A stretch of 36,503 nucleotides of DNA, from positions 1 to 36,503 of the forward strand of contig CAAGMZ010000002.1 of assembly GCA_900771195.1 (NCBI GenBank), in the 5' to 3' direction. Shown here piece by piece: positions 1 through 7,334 of the stretch; within the stretch, counting starts at the first letter, position 1; every line of letters starts with the position of its first letter. The DNA comes from Lachnospiraceae bacterium (GTDB lineage Bacteria; Bacillota; Clostridia; Lachnospirales; Lachnospiraceae). Made by a program: the position numbers and the translations under genes. The notes beneath the pieces were generated by a model that was given only the letters and a program-made list of their open reading frames with translations, had not been told where the DNA came from and did not search any database.

Positions 1-159
1 GGAATGCCCGGACACATGGGAGCCAAGAAGATTACAGTTCAGAATCTCGAAGTAGTAAAGGTAGATGTTGACAATAATCTTATTTTGGTAAAGGGTGCAG
101 TTCCCGGAGCCAGAAAATCTTTAGTAACATTGAAAGAGACAGTAAAGTCAGCAAAATAA
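1..159 (+). CDS. rplC: 50S ribosomal protein L3, C-terminal part (cut by window edge)
   Basis: The window opens inside this gene, in frame from base 1, and only the last 52 codons are present, ending at TAA 157-159. The visible GMPGHMGAKK, ITVQNLEVVKVD and KGAVPGARKSLV stretches are the conserved C-terminal segments of L3, a primary 23S rRNA-binding protein near the peptidyl transferase centre. It is followed 29 bases later by rplD, as expected in the S10 operon (rpsJ-rplC-rplD-rplW-rplB). The operon promoter and any leader lie upstream of the window. The missing N-terminus is an edge effect and not a sign of damage. Confidence 0.96.
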   Translation, partial: GMPGHMGAKKITVQNLEVVKVDVDNNLILVKGAVPGARKSLVTLKETVKSAK

Positions 160-188
160 GCTGATTTTAAGGAAGGAGGATCACACAG

Positions 189-809
189 ATGGCAAAAGTA
201 TCTGTTTACAATATTGAAGGCGAGATAGTTGGAGATATAGAGCTTAACGATGCTGTTTTCGGTGTTGAGGTCAATGAGCATCTCGTACACATGGCAGTAG
301 TTAACCAGCTTGCCAATAACAGACAGGGCACACAGAGCGCCAAGACCCGTTCAGAAGTAAGCGGCGGCGGAAGAAAGCCTTGGAGACAGAAAGGAACAGG
401 TCACGCTCGTCAGGGATCAACAAGAGCTCCCCAGTGGACAGGCGGCGGCGTTGTTTTTGCTCCGAAGCCCAGAGATTACTCATTCAAGATGAATAAGAAA
501 GAAAAGAACCTTGCACTCAAGTCAGTTCTTACTTCTAAAGTAGCTGATGAGAAGCTCATTGTTCTTGACAGCCTTAAGCTTGATGAGATTAAGACAAAGA
601 AAATGGTTGCTATTCTTAACAACCTTGATGCCAAAAAGGCACTTGTAGTTCTTAATGATAACGACAAGAACGTTATCGCATCAGCTAACAACATTCCTGA
701 TGTAAAGACTGCACTTACAAATACAATCAACGTATATGACATTCTTAAGTACGACAAGCTTATCGTAACAAAGGATGCAGTAGCAACAATCGAGGAGGTG
801 TACGCATAA
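189..809 (+). CDS. rplD: 50S ribosomal protein L4
   Basis: This 206-residue protein is normal length for L4. It binds 23S rRNA domain I, and its extended loop lines the polypeptide exit tunnel. The loop is recognisable at about residues 43-100 through RQGTQSAKTRSEVSGGGRKP, WRQKGTGHARQGS and the following TRAPQWTGGG. A strong GGAAGGAGGA site lies about 10 bases before the ATG. The stop overlaps the rplW start by one base (TAATG), which suggests translational coupling. L4 is an autoregulator of the S10 operon in enterobacteria, but the leader that would be needed is outside this window, so nothing can be said about that here. Confidence 0.98.
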   Translation: MAKVSVYNIEGEIVGDIELNDAVFGVEVNEHLVHMAVVNQLANNRQGTQSAKTRSEVSGGGRKPWRQKGTGHARQGSTRAPQWTGGGVVFAPKPRDYSFKMNKKEKNLALKSVLTSKVADEKLIVLDSLKLDEIKTKKMVAILNNLDAKKALVVLNDNDKNVIASANNIPDVKTALTNTINVYDILKYDKLIVTKDAVATIEEVYA

Positions 810-1108
810 TGGCAGATCTTAAGTACTATGATATAATCCTTAAGCCCGTAATCACAGAGAAGAGCATGGAAGACATGAGCTCCAAGAAGTACACATTCCT
901 TGTTAACCCCGATGCTAACAAGACTCAGATTAAAGAAGCTGTTGAGAGAATGTTCGAGGGCGCAAAGGTTGCAAGCGTCAACACAATCAACCTTGATGGC
1001 AAGACCCGCAGAAGAGGCGCTACATTCGGAAAGACTGCAGCAAGAAAGAAAGCAATTGTTCAGCTCACAAGCGACAGTGCTGATATAGAACTTTTCTCAG
1101 GACTTTAA
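809..1108 (+). CDS. rplW: 50S ribosomal protein L23
   Basis: This 99-residue protein has the L23 opening YDIILKPVITEKSM and the conserved YTFLVNPDANKTQIKEAVE helix region. L23 sits at the exit of the ribosomal tunnel and is the docking site for trigger factor and SRP. Its ATG overlaps the rplD stop codon by one base, and the rplD 3' end supplies a GAGGAGGTG ribosome-binding site. The 79 bases that follow, before rplB, are longer than most gaps in the operon and contain a weak inverted repeat (annotated separately). Confidence 0.97.
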   Translation: MADLKYYDIILKPVITEKSMEDMSSKKYTFLVNPDANKTQIKEAVERMFEGAKVASVNTINLDGKTRRRGATFGKTAARKKAIVQLTSDSADIELFSGL

Positions 1109-1115
1109 AATCAGA

Positions 1116-1155
1116 TGGCAGTGTAGAAAAAGACGATGAAAATATTGCACTGCAT
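1116..1155 (+). other. Weak hairpin in the rplW-rplB gap
   Basis: GCAGTG (1118-1123) and CACTGC (1148-1153) are perfect inverted arms around a 24-base loop. The pairing extends outward by AT/AT if one G is bulged. There is no T-run, so this is not an intrinsic terminator. It could be an mRNA processing or stability element in a gap that is otherwise empty, but 6 bp with a long loop is weak evidence. Confidence 0.3.
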
Positions 1156-1187
1156 ACAACCAAGAGACATCGAAAGGAGAAATAAAA

Positions 1188-2030
1188 ATGGGAATTAAAT
1201 CATACAATCCCTATACACCGTCAAGACGTAATATGACCGGTTCCGATTTCTCAGAAATCACCAAGAAGACTCCGGAAAAGTCACTTCTTGTATCAAAGCA
1301 GAAGACAGCCGGACGTAACAACCAGGGTAAGATTACAGTAAGACATCATGGCGGCGGAAACAGACAGAAATACAGAATCATCGACTTCAAGAGAAATAAG
1401 GACGGAATTCCGGCAAAGGTACTCGGAGTTGAGTATGATCCTAACAGAACAGCTAATATCGCTTTGATCTGCTACGCAGACGGCGAGAAGAGATATATCC
1501 TTGCACCTGCAGGACTCACAGACGGCATGACCGTTATGAGCGGAAATGATGCTGAAGTAAGAATCGGTAACTGCTTACCGCTTGAGAGAATTCCTTTGGG
1601 AACAGAAATCCATAACATTGAGCTTTATCCCGGAAGAGGCGGACAGCTTGTTCGTACAGCAGGAGTAAGCGCACAGCTTATGGCAAAGGAAGGCAAGTAT
1701 GCAACACTCAGACTTCCTTCAGGCGAGATGAGAATGGTTCCCATCATCTGCCGTGCAACAATCGGAACGGTTGGTAACGGAGACCACAACCTCGTTAATA
1801 TCGGTAAGGCAGGACGTAAGCGTCACATGGGCATTCGTCCCACAGTTCGTGGTTCTGTCATGAACCCCAACGATCACCCTCATGGTGGTGGTGAAGGTAA
1901 GGCACCTGTAGGACGTTCAGGACCTATGACCCCTTGGGGCAAGCCTGCACTTGGTCTTAAGACCAGAAAGAAGAAAAAAGCTTCTAACAAGCTTATCGTA
2001 AGAAGAAAAGACGGTAAGAGCATCAAATAA
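1188..2030 (+). CDS. rplB: 50S ribosomal protein L2
   Basis: This 280-residue protein has the family's usual length. L2 is a universally conserved 23S rRNA-binding protein needed for subunit association and peptidyl transferase activity. The start MGIKSYNPYTPSRRNMTGSD is typical, and the signature HPHGGGEGKAPVGR begins at H230. H232 of that signature corresponds to the histidine often discussed as functionally important. An AAAGGAG site lies 7 bases before the ATG. rpsS follows 16 bases after the stop. The protein is highly basic, with a Lys/Arg-rich tail after residue 255. Confidence 0.98.
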   Translation: MGIKSYNPYTPSRRNMTGSDFSEITKKTPEKSLLVSKQKTAGRNNQGKITVRHHGGGNRQKYRIIDFKRNKDGIPAKVLGVEYDPNRTANIALICYADGEKRYILAPAGLTDGMTVMSGNDAEVRIGNCLPLERIPLGTEIHNIELYPGRGGQLVRTAGVSAQLMAKEGKYATLRLPSGEMRMVPIICRATIGTVGNGDHNLVNIGKAGRKRHMGIRPTVRGSVMNPNDHPHGGGEGKAPVGRSGPMTPWGKPALGLKTRKKKKASNKLIVRRKDGKSIK

Positions 2031-2046
2031 AGGAGGTCAATGATAT

Positions 2047-2328
2047 ATGGCTCGTTCATTAAAAAAAGGACCGTTTGCGGATGAGAGCTTACTCAAGAAA
2101 GTAGACGCTATGAACAAATCAGGCGAAAAGTCAGTAATAAAGACCTGGTCACGTCGTTCTACAATCTTCCCCCAGATGGTTGGACATACAATAGCAGTTC
2201 ATGATGGCAGAAAGCATGTTCCTGTATATATTACAGAAGACATGGTAGGACACAAGCTTGGCGAGTTCGTTGCCACAAGAACATTCAGAGGACATGGAAA
2301 AGACGAGAAGAAGTCATCTTCTCGTTAG
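2047..2328 (+). CDS. rpsS: 30S ribosomal protein S19
   Basis: The 93-residue protein starts with MARSLKKGPFADESLLKKV, the invariant S19 N-terminus, and carries the IFPQMVGHTIAVHDGRKHVP core. S19 binds 16S rRNA in the head of the small subunit and contacts S13 and the A-site tRNA. AAAGGAGG precedes the ATG by about 8 bases. It lies between rplB and rplV, as in nearly all bacteria. Confidence 0.98.
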   Translation: MARSLKKGPFADESLLKKVDAMNKSGEKSVIKTWSRRSTIFPQMVGHTIAVHDGRKHVPVYITEDMVGHKLGEFVATRTFRGHGKDEKKSSSR

Positions 2329-2357
2329 TTGAAAGATTTCGGAAGGAGGTTTAATCC

Positions 2358-2744
2358 ATGGCTACAGGACATAGATCCCAGATTAGAAGAGACAGAAATG
2401 CCAATAAGGATACAAGACCGTCGGCTAAATTATCATTTGCCAGGGTTCCTGTTCAGAAGGCATGTTTTGTACTGGATGCAATCCGCGGAAAGGATGTTGC
2501 GACAGCACTTGCCATCGTAACATATAATCCCAGATATGCTTCAACAGTTATAGAGAAACTTTTGAAGTCAGCAATCGCAAATGCTGAGAACAACAACGGT
2601 ATGAAGGCCGAGAATCTTTACGTTGCAGAGTGCTTTGCAAACAAAGGACCTACAATGAAGAGAGTAAGACCGAGAGCACAGGGCAGGGCTTACAGAATCT
2701 TAAAGAGAACGAGCCACATTACGATTGTGCTTGATGAGAGATAG
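2358..2744 (+). CDS. rplV: 50S ribosomal protein L22
   Basis: This 128-residue L22 has the long beta-hairpin sequence (AEC.ANKGPTMKRVRPRAQGRA) that reaches into the exit tunnel and interacts with macrolides and stalling peptides. The N-terminus MATGHRSQIRRDRNANKDTR is longer than in E. coli L22 but is similar to clostridial forms. The ATG at 2358 is preceded by GGAAGGAGG with 7-8 bases spacing. A different-frame ORF overlaps the first part and is judged a shadow. rpsC starts 14 bases after the stop. Confidence 0.97.
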   Translation: MATGHRSQIRRDRNANKDTRPSAKLSFARVPVQKACFVLDAIRGKDVATALAIVTYNPRYASTVIEKLLKSAIANAENNNGMKAENLYVAECFANKGPTMKRVRPRAQGRAYRILKRTSHITIVLDER

Positions 2745-2758
2745 AAAGGAGAACACAC

Positions 2759-3415
2759 ATGGGACAGAAAGTTAATCCTCATGGCTTGAGAGTCGGTGTT
2801 ATTAAGGACTGGGACTCAAAGTGGTACGCTGAGGCTGATTTTGGTGACAATCTTGTTGAAGACTACAACATCAGAAAGTTCATCAAGAAGAAACTTTACA
2901 GCGCCGGCGTTTCAAAGATTGAGATAGAGAGAGCATCTGACAGAGTGAAAGTATTCATCTATACTGCTAAACCGGGAATTGTTATCGGTAAGGGCGGTGC
3001 TGATATAGACGCACTTAAGGCAGAGGTTCAGAAGCTTACTGACAAGAAGCTTTCAATTGATATCAGAGAGGTTAAGAAGCCTGATGTAGACGCAACACTT
3101 GTTGCAGAGAACATTGCACAGCAGCTTGAGAACCGTGTATCATTCAGAAGAGCAATGAAGTCAGTTATGACAAGAACTATGAAGTCTGGCGCTAAGGGAA
3201 TCAAGACTGCAGTAGCAGGACGTCTTGGCGGAGCAGACATAGCTCGTACAGAGTTTTACAGTGAGGGAACAATTCCCCTTCAGACACTTCGTGCTGATAT
3301 TGATTATGGATTTGCTGAGGCAGATACCACATACGGAAAGCTCGGAGTTAAGGTTTGGATCTACAAGGGCGAGGTTCTTCCCGTTAAGAATAATAAGGAA
3401 GGGAGCGAACAGTAA
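2759..3415 (+). CDS. rpsC: 30S ribosomal protein S3
   Basis: This 218-residue S3 forms part of the mRNA entry channel and, with S4 and S5, has RNA-helicase activity. The KH type-2 domain is visible through PGIVIGKGGADIDALK (about residues 71-86, with the GKGG loop). The C-terminal domain carries the AGRLGGADIARTE and DIDYGFAEADTTYGKLGVKV stretches. Its TAA overlaps the rplP ATG by one base (TAATG at 3413-3417), which suggests coupled translation. AAAGGAG precedes the start. Confidence 0.98.
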   Translation: MGQKVNPHGLRVGVIKDWDSKWYAEADFGDNLVEDYNIRKFIKKKLYSAGVSKIEIERASDRVKVFIYTAKPGIVIGKGGADIDALKAEVQKLTDKKLSIDIREVKKPDVDATLVAENIAQQLENRVSFRRAMKSVMTRTMKSGAKGIKTAVAGRLGGADIARTEFYSEGTIPLQTLRADIDYGFAEADTTYGKLGVKVWIYKGEVLPVKNNKEGSEQ

Positions 3416-3852
3416 TGTTATTACCCAAGAGAGTTAAACATCGTAAGCAGTTTCGTGGTTCATTAGCAGGTAAGGCCTCAAGAGGCAATAAGATATCATA
3501 CGGTGAATATGGTATTGTCGCTCTTGAACCTAAGTGGGTAACCTCAAGACAGATTGAGGCAGCCCGTATTGCCATGACACGTTATGTAAAGCGTGGTGGT
3601 AAAGTTTGGATAAAAGTATTCCCGGATAAGCCTTATACCCATAAGCCTTTAGGAGTCAGAATGGGTAAAGGAAAAGGTAGCGTAGAATATTGGGTAGCAG
3701 TAGTTAAGACAGGACGTGTTATGTTTGAAATCGCCGGAGTTCCCGACGAGGTAGCAAGAGAAGCATTACGTCTTGCAATGCACAAACTTCCTCTTAAATG
3801 TAAGGTCGTTTCACGTGCGGAATTAGAAGGCGGTGATAACAGTGAAAATTAA
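3415..3852 (+). CDS. rplP: 50S ribosomal protein L16
   Basis: This 145-residue L16 starts MLLPKRVKHRKQFRGSLAGK, as in other Firmicutes. It binds 23S rRNA near the A site and helps organise the peptidyl transferase centre. The conserved RGGKVWIKVFPDKP and VRMGKGKGSVEYWVA segments are present; the arginine in the latter region is the one hydroxylated in some bacteria. The start overlaps the rpsC stop by one base, and the 3' end overlaps rpmC by 11 bases, so rpsC-rplP-rpmC are tightly coupled. Confidence 0.98.
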   Translation: MLLPKRVKHRKQFRGSLAGKASRGNKISYGEYGIVALEPKWVTSRQIEAARIAMTRYVKRGGKVWIKVFPDKPYTHKPLGVRMGKGKGSVEYWVAVVKTGRVMFEIAGVPDEVAREALRLAMHKLPLKCKVVSRAELEGGDNSEN

Positions 3853-4045
3853 TAAGTATGTAGAAGAGTTACAGGGCAAGACATCTGCAGAATTAAACAA
3901 TGAATTAGTAGCTGCTAAAAAGGAATTGTTCAACTTGAGATTCCAGAACGCAACAAATCAGCTGGATAACACAAGCAGAATCAAAGAGGTAAGAAAGAAT
4001 ATCGCTAGGATTCAGACCATTATGGCTCAGAAAGCCGTCCAATAA
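3842..4045 (+). CDS. rpmC: 50S ribosomal protein L29
   Basis: L29 is a small two-helix protein at the tunnel exit, next to L23. I take the GTG at 3842 as the start, giving MKINKYVEELQGK and 67 residues, the usual length and N-terminus. An in-frame GTG nine bases upstream (3833) lies inside the GAAGGCGG ribosome-binding site (3826-3833) and so is less likely. The motif KKELFNLRFQNATNQLDN and the RIKEVRKNIARI helix are diagnostic. The first 11 bases overlap the end of rplP. Confidence 0.95.
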   Translation: MKINKYVEELQGKTSAELNNELVAAKKELFNLRFQNATNQLDNTSRIKEVRKNIARIQTIMAQKAVQ

Positions 4046-4067
4046 TCCGTGAAAGGAGGAATTTGTT

Positions 4068-4325
4068 GTGGAAGAAAGAAATTTGAGAAAAACTCGTACC
4101 GGTAAGGTAATAAGCAATAAGATGGATAAGACAATCGTGGTTGCAGTTGAGGACCATGTAAAGCATCCCCTCTACAAGAAGATTGTCAAGAGAACCTACA
4201 AGTTATATGCACAGGATGAGAAGAACGAGTGCCAGGTTGGCGACATCGTAAAGGTAATGGAGACAAGACCTTTGTCCAAGACCAAGAGATGGAGATTCGT
4301 AGAACTCATCAGCAGAGCTGAGTAA
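4068..4325 (+). CDS. rpsQ: 30S ribosomal protein S17
   Basis: This 85-residue S17 is a primary 16S rRNA-binding protein needed early in 30S assembly. The conserved RKTRTGKVISNKMDKTIVV stretch and the HPLYKKIVKRTYKLYAQDE OB-fold strands are clear. It starts with GTG at 4068, after AAAGGAGGAATTTGTT. The spacing and the expected MEERNLRK start both support this choice. It lies between rpmC and rplN, as in the canonical spc arrangement. Confidence 0.97.
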   Translation: MEERNLRKTRTGKVISNKMDKTIVVAVEDHVKHPLYKKIVKRTYKLYAQDEKNECQVGDIVKVMETRPLSKTKRWRFVELISRAE

Positions 4326-4358
4326 TTTATCAAATAAATATAAAGGAGGATTACCTGG

Positions 4359-4727
4359 ATGGTTCAGCAGGAGACAAGACTTAAAGTAGCTGATAACACA
4401 GGTGCAAAAGAACTTCTTTGCATCAGAGTTATGGGTGGATCTACAAGAAGGTATGCCAACATCGGTGATGTGATTGTTGCTTCTGTCAAAGATGCAACAC
4501 CCGGTGGCGTTGTTAAAAAGGGCGATGTCGTAAAAGCAGTTGTTGTTCGTACCGTTAAGGGCGCTCGTCGTAAGGACGGCTCATATATTAAATTTGATGA
4601 TAATGCTGCCGTAATAATCAAGGAAGACAAGAATCCCAGAGGAACCCGTATTTTTGGGCCGGTAGCAAGAGAGTTAAGAGACAAACAGTTCATGAAGATT
4701 GTTTCATTAGCTCCGGAAGTATTATAG
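4359..4727 (+). CDS. rplN: 50S ribosomal protein L14
   Basis: This 122-residue L14 is at its near-invariant length. The start MVQQETRLKVADNTGAKELL and the end IFGPVARELRDKQFMKIVSL are diagnostic. L14 lies at the subunit interface and is the docking site of the silencing factor RsfS. AAAGGAGG lies upstream of the ATG. The 33-base gap after rpsQ marks the start of the classical spc block, but no promoter is evident there, so transcription is probably continuous. Confidence 0.98.
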   Translation: MVQQETRLKVADNTGAKELLCIRVMGGSTRRYANIGDVIVASVKDATPGGVVKKGDVVKAVVVRTVKGARRKDGSYIKFDDNAAVIIKEDKNPRGTRIFGPVARELRDKQFMKIVSLAPEVL

Positions 4728-4738
4728 GAGGTGTAACT

Positions 4739-5050
4739 GTGGCAACTTCAAAGATTAAAAAAGGCGACCTTGTCAGAGTAATAACCGGCAAGGACAAAGA
4801 TAAAGAAGGAAAAGTAACATCTGTAGATGTTAAGAACCATAAGGTTGTTGTTGAGGGAATCAACATGATTTCCAAACACACAAAGCCTAACGCACAGAAC
4901 CAGAACGGTGGAATCATCCATCAGGAAGCACCTATTGATATTTCCAATGTTATGTATGTACACAAGGGAAAAACAACAAGGGTTGGCTTTAAGATTGACG
5001 GAGACAAGAAGGTTCGTGTGGCAAAGTCAACAGGCGAAGTTATCGATTAA
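4739..5050 (+). CDS. rplX: 50S ribosomal protein L24
   Basis: This 103-residue L24 is an assembly-initiator protein for the 50S subunit. Its N-terminal KOW motif is visible in IKKGDLVRVITGKDKDKEGK. The centre has the expected VVEGINMISKHTKPNAQNQ. It starts with GTG at 4739, 6 bases after AGGAGGT; no ATG is placed as well. The gap to rplN is 11 bases. Confidence 0.97.
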   Translation: MATSKIKKGDLVRVITGKDKDKEGKVTSVDVKNHKVVVEGINMISKHTKPNAQNQNGGIIHQEAPIDISNVMYVHKGKTTRVGFKIDGDKKVRVAKSTGEVID

Positions 5051-5071
5051 TGAGAAAGGAGGTCTGTGACG

Positions 5072-5611
5072 GTGAGCAGGCTCAAAGACTTATATAAAAA
5101 TGAAATCGTTGATGCTATGGTAAAGAAGTTCGGTTATAAGAACCGTCTTGAGGTACCTAAGCTTGATAAAATCGTTATAAACATGGGTGTTGGAGAAGCT
5201 AAGGAGAATTCAAAGGTTCTCGAGGTTGCTGTACAGGAGATGGAGACCATTACAGGTCAGAAAGCTGTAACAACCAAGGCTAAGAACTCAGTAGCAAACT
5301 TCAAGATCAGAGAGGGAATGCCGATTGGATGTAAGACAACACTTCGTGGCGAGAAGATGTATGAGTTTCTTGACAGACTTGTAAATCTTGCATTACCCCG
5401 TGTGCGTGACTTCAGAGGCGTAAGCGCTGATTCCTTCGACGGACGTGGTAACTACGCACTTGGTATCAAGGAGCAGATTATTTTCCCTGAGATTGAGTAT
5501 GACAAGATCGATAAGGTAAGAGGTATGGATGTTATTATCGTAACAACTGCCAAGACCGATGAAGAAGCACGTGAATTATTGAGATTATTCAATATGCCGT
5601 TTAAGAAGTAA
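5072..5611 (+). CDS. rplE: 50S ribosomal protein L5
   Basis: L5 binds 5S rRNA and contacts the P-site tRNA. I place the start at GTG 5072, giving MSRLKDLYKNEIV and 179 residues. The AAAGGAGGT site (5055-5063) is 8 bases away. An in-frame GTG at 5066 would sit only 2 bases from it. The motifs LDKIVINMGVGEAKENSK, GQKAVTTKAKNSVANFKIR and RDFRGVSADSFDGRGNY identify the family. rpsZ follows after 18 bases. Confidence 0.97.
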   Translation: MSRLKDLYKNEIVDAMVKKFGYKNRLEVPKLDKIVINMGVGEAKENSKVLEVAVQEMETITGQKAVTTKAKNSVANFKIREGMPIGCKTTLRGEKMYEFLDRLVNLALPRVRDFRGVSADSFDGRGNYALGIKEQIIFPEIEYDKIDKVRGMDVIIVTTAKTDEEARELLRLFNMPFKK

Positions 5612-5629
5612 TTAAAGGAGGGAAATTCA

Positions 5630-5815
5630 ATGGCTAAAACCGCAATGAAATTAAAACAGCAGCGCAAACCCAAGTTTTCTACCAGGGCATATACACGTTG
5701 CAAAATTTGTGGACGTCCGCATGCTTATCTTAGAAAATATGGAATTTGCAGAATTTGCTTCCGCGAATTAGCATATAAGGGAGAAATCCCCGGAGTTAAA
5801 AAGGCAAGCTGGTAA
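5630..5815 (+). CDS. rpsZ: 30S ribosomal protein S14, zinc-binding type
   Basis: This is the short (61-residue) S14 form. It carries the zinc ribbon C24-x2-C27 ... C40-x2-C43 (CKICGRP and CRICFRE), unlike the long zinc-free rpsN form. S14 joins the head of the 30S subunit late in assembly. An AAAGGAGGG site precedes the ATG. Firmicutes commonly keep this Zn-dependent copy in the spc operon and a zinc-independent paralogue elsewhere under Zur control; no such paralogue lies in this window. A 7-bp hairpin follows before rpsH. Confidence 0.97.
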   Translation: MAKTAMKLKQQRKPKFSTRAYTRCKICGRPHAYLRKYGICRICFRELAYKGEIPGVKKASW

Positions 5816-5839
5816 GATGTATCAGCCCCAAAATGTGCG

Positions 5840-5858
5840 GGCGGCAGATGGTGCCGCC
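5840..5858 (+). other. Hairpin between rpsZ and rpsH
   Basis: GGCGGCA (5840-5846) and TGCCGCC (5852-5858) form a perfect, GC-rich 7-bp stem with the 5-base loop GATGG. It lies in the 80-base gap before rpsH, 22 bases before the rpsH ribosome-binding site. It has no following T-run, so full termination is unlikely. It lies where S8 autoregulation acts in E. coli (the spc mRNA near rplE), but I see no clear S8-site consensus. A role in processing or attenuation is inference. Confidence 0.5.
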
Positions 5859-5895
5859 ATCGTATAAGATTTAGTTTTATAGGAGGATGAATCAG

Positions 5896-6291
5896 ATGAC
5901 AGATCCAATTGCAGATATGCTTACCAGAATTCGTAATGCAAATACATCAAAGCACGACACAGTTGATGTTCCCGCTTCAAAGATGAAGATTTCAATTGCT
6001 GAAATCCTTTTCAACGAGGGATACATCCAGAAGTATGAGCTTGTTGATGAAGGCAGCTTCAAGAACATCCGCATTACACTTAAGTATGGTAAAGACAAAA
6101 ACGAGAAGATTATCTCAGGTCTCAAGAGAATTTCAAAGCCCGGCCTTCGTGTGTATGCAAGCAAGGATGAGCTTCCCAGAGTTCTCGGAGGACTTGGAAC
6201 AGCAATCATTTCAACCAATCAGGGCGTAGTTACCGACAAGGAAGCAAGAAAACTTAATGTCGGTGGTGAGGTTCTTGCTTATATCTGGTAA
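5896..6291 (+). CDS. rpsH: 30S ribosomal protein S8
   Basis: S8 is a primary 16S rRNA-binding protein of the platform. I take the ATG at 5896, giving MTDPIADMLTRIRNANTSK and 131 residues. The AGGAGG at 5881-5886 is 9 bases away. The in-frame ATG at 5887 directly abuts that site and is not usable. The C-terminal GVVTDKEARKLNVGGEVLAY segment is the family hallmark. A 95-base gap follows, with two alternative hairpins. Confidence 0.97.
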   Translation: MTDPIADMLTRIRNANTSKHDTVDVPASKMKISIAEILFNEGYIQKYELVDEGSFKNIRITLKYGKDKNEKIISGLKRISKPGLRVYASKDELPRVLGGLGTAIISTNQGVVTDKEARKLNVGGEVLAYIW

Positions 6292-6309
6292 GATATAGCG
6301 TAAACCCAG

Positions 6310-6324
6310 ACGGATTTATTCCGT
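6310..6324 (+). other. Small hairpin after rpsH
   Basis: ACGGA (6310-6314) and TCCGT (6320-6324) pair around a 5-base loop. The stem is short. It is notable mainly because it precedes the stronger hairpin at 6340-6362 in the same unusually long spacer. Confidence 0.3.
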
Positions 6325-6339
6325 AAGAACAAATTAACG

Positions 6340-6362
6340 GACGGTTAAATGGTTTGACCGTC
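6340..6362 (+). promoter_or_regulatory. Hairpin upstream of rplF, possibly bistable
   Basis: GACGGTTAAA (6340-6349) pairs with TTTGACCGTC (6353-6362) around a TGG loop, giving a 10-bp stem with one T-G wobble. A competing stem can form between TTAAC (6334-6338) and GTTAA (6344-6348), and the two are mutually exclusive. The hairpin ends about 10 bases before the AAGGAGG of rplF. No T-run follows. Control of the rplF half of the operon is inference. Confidence 0.45.
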
Positions 6363-6386
6363 TTACCGAATAAGGAGGTAAACGGC

Positions 6387-6929
6387 ATGTCACGTATAGG
6401 AAGAATGCCTGTTGCTATACCTGCCGGTGTAACGGTGGATGTAGCTGAAAATAATAAAGTGACTGTAAAGGGACCTAAGGGTACACTTTCAAGAGAACTT
6501 CCTACTGAGATGGAAATCAAGGTTGAAGGTTCGGAAGTCATTGTTACAAGACCTAATGATTTAAAGAAGATGAAGTCACTTCATGGTCTTACAAGAACAC
6601 TTATCAACAACATGGTAGTAGGTGTTACAGAGGGATATGAGAAGAAGCTTGAGGTTAACGGCGTAGGTTATAAGGCAGAAAAGAAGGGCAAAGTCCTTAA
6701 GCTTTCACTTGGATATTCACATCCTGTAGATATGGAAGATCCTGACGGAATCGAAGTTGCAGTTGATGGTCAGAACCTTATCATTGTCAAGGGAATTGAC
6801 AAGGAAAAAGTAGGCCAGTATGCAGCCGAGATCAGAAGCAAGAGAGAGCCTGAACCTTATAAGGGTAAAGGTATCAAGTATGTAGATGAAGTAATCAGAC
6901 GTAAAGTCGGTAAGACTGGTAAGAAATAA
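6387..6929 (+). CDS. rplF: 50S ribosomal protein L6
   Basis: This 180-residue L6 starts at ATG 6387 (MSRIGRMPVAIPAGVTVDV), 8 bases after AAGGAGG. An in-frame ATG at 6354 lies inside a hairpin, has no ribosome-binding site and would add residues foreign to the family. L6 lies near the sarcin-ricin loop and is needed for late 50S assembly. The C-terminal PEPYKGKGIKYVDEVIRRKV is the classic L6 signature. rplR follows after 19 bases. Confidence 0.97.
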   Translation: MSRIGRMPVAIPAGVTVDVAENNKVTVKGPKGTLSRELPTEMEIKVEGSEVIVTRPNDLKKMKSLHGLTRTLINNMVVGVTEGYEKKLEVNGVGYKAEKKGKVLKLSLGYSHPVDMEDPDGIEVAVDGQNLIIVKGIDKEKVGQYAAEIRSKREPEPYKGKGIKYVDEVIRRKVGKTGKK

Positions 6930-6948
6930 TTAAAGGAGTGGAACAAAG

Positions 6949-7317
6949 ATGGTTAGTAAAGATACAAGATCTGTAGTTCGTGAGAACAAACACAGAAAGA
7001 TACGTAATCGTTTCAGCGGAACAGCTGAGAGACCGAGACTTGCAGTATTCAGAAGTAATAATCATATGTACGCTCAGATTATTGACGACACAGTCGGAAA
7101 GACTCTCGTTGCAGCTTCAACAGTTGAAAAAGATGTTAAGGCTGAGCTTAAGAATACAGATGACGTTGAAGCAGCTGCTTACCTTGGCCAGGTAATTGCC
7201 AAGAGAGCACTTGAGAACGGAATTAAGACTGTAGTCTATGACAGAGGCGGTTTCATATATCAGGGCAAAATTAAAGCATTGGCAGAGGCAGCAAGAGAAG
7301 CTGGCCTCGAGTTCTAA
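6949..7317 (+). CDS. rplR: 50S ribosomal protein L18
   Basis: This 122-residue protein has the L18 core (ERPRLAVFRSNNHMYAQIID and the C-terminal VYDRGGFIYQGKIKALAEAA). L18 binds 5S rRNA with L5 and brings it into the large subunit. AAAGGAGTGG precedes the ATG. It lies between rplF and rpsE, the normal order, with short gaps on both sides. Confidence 0.98.
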   Translation: MVSKDTRSVVRENKHRKIRNRFSGTAERPRLAVFRSNNHMYAQIIDDTVGKTLVAASTVEKDVKAELKNTDDVEAAAYLGQVIAKRALENGIKTVVYDRGGFIYQGKIKALAEAAREAGLEF

Positions 7318-7334
7318 GCGGGAAGGAGAAACGA

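Noticed and set aside
1..159. rplC as a broken gene
   Set aside because: It is only cut by the window boundary; the visible part is intact and in frame.
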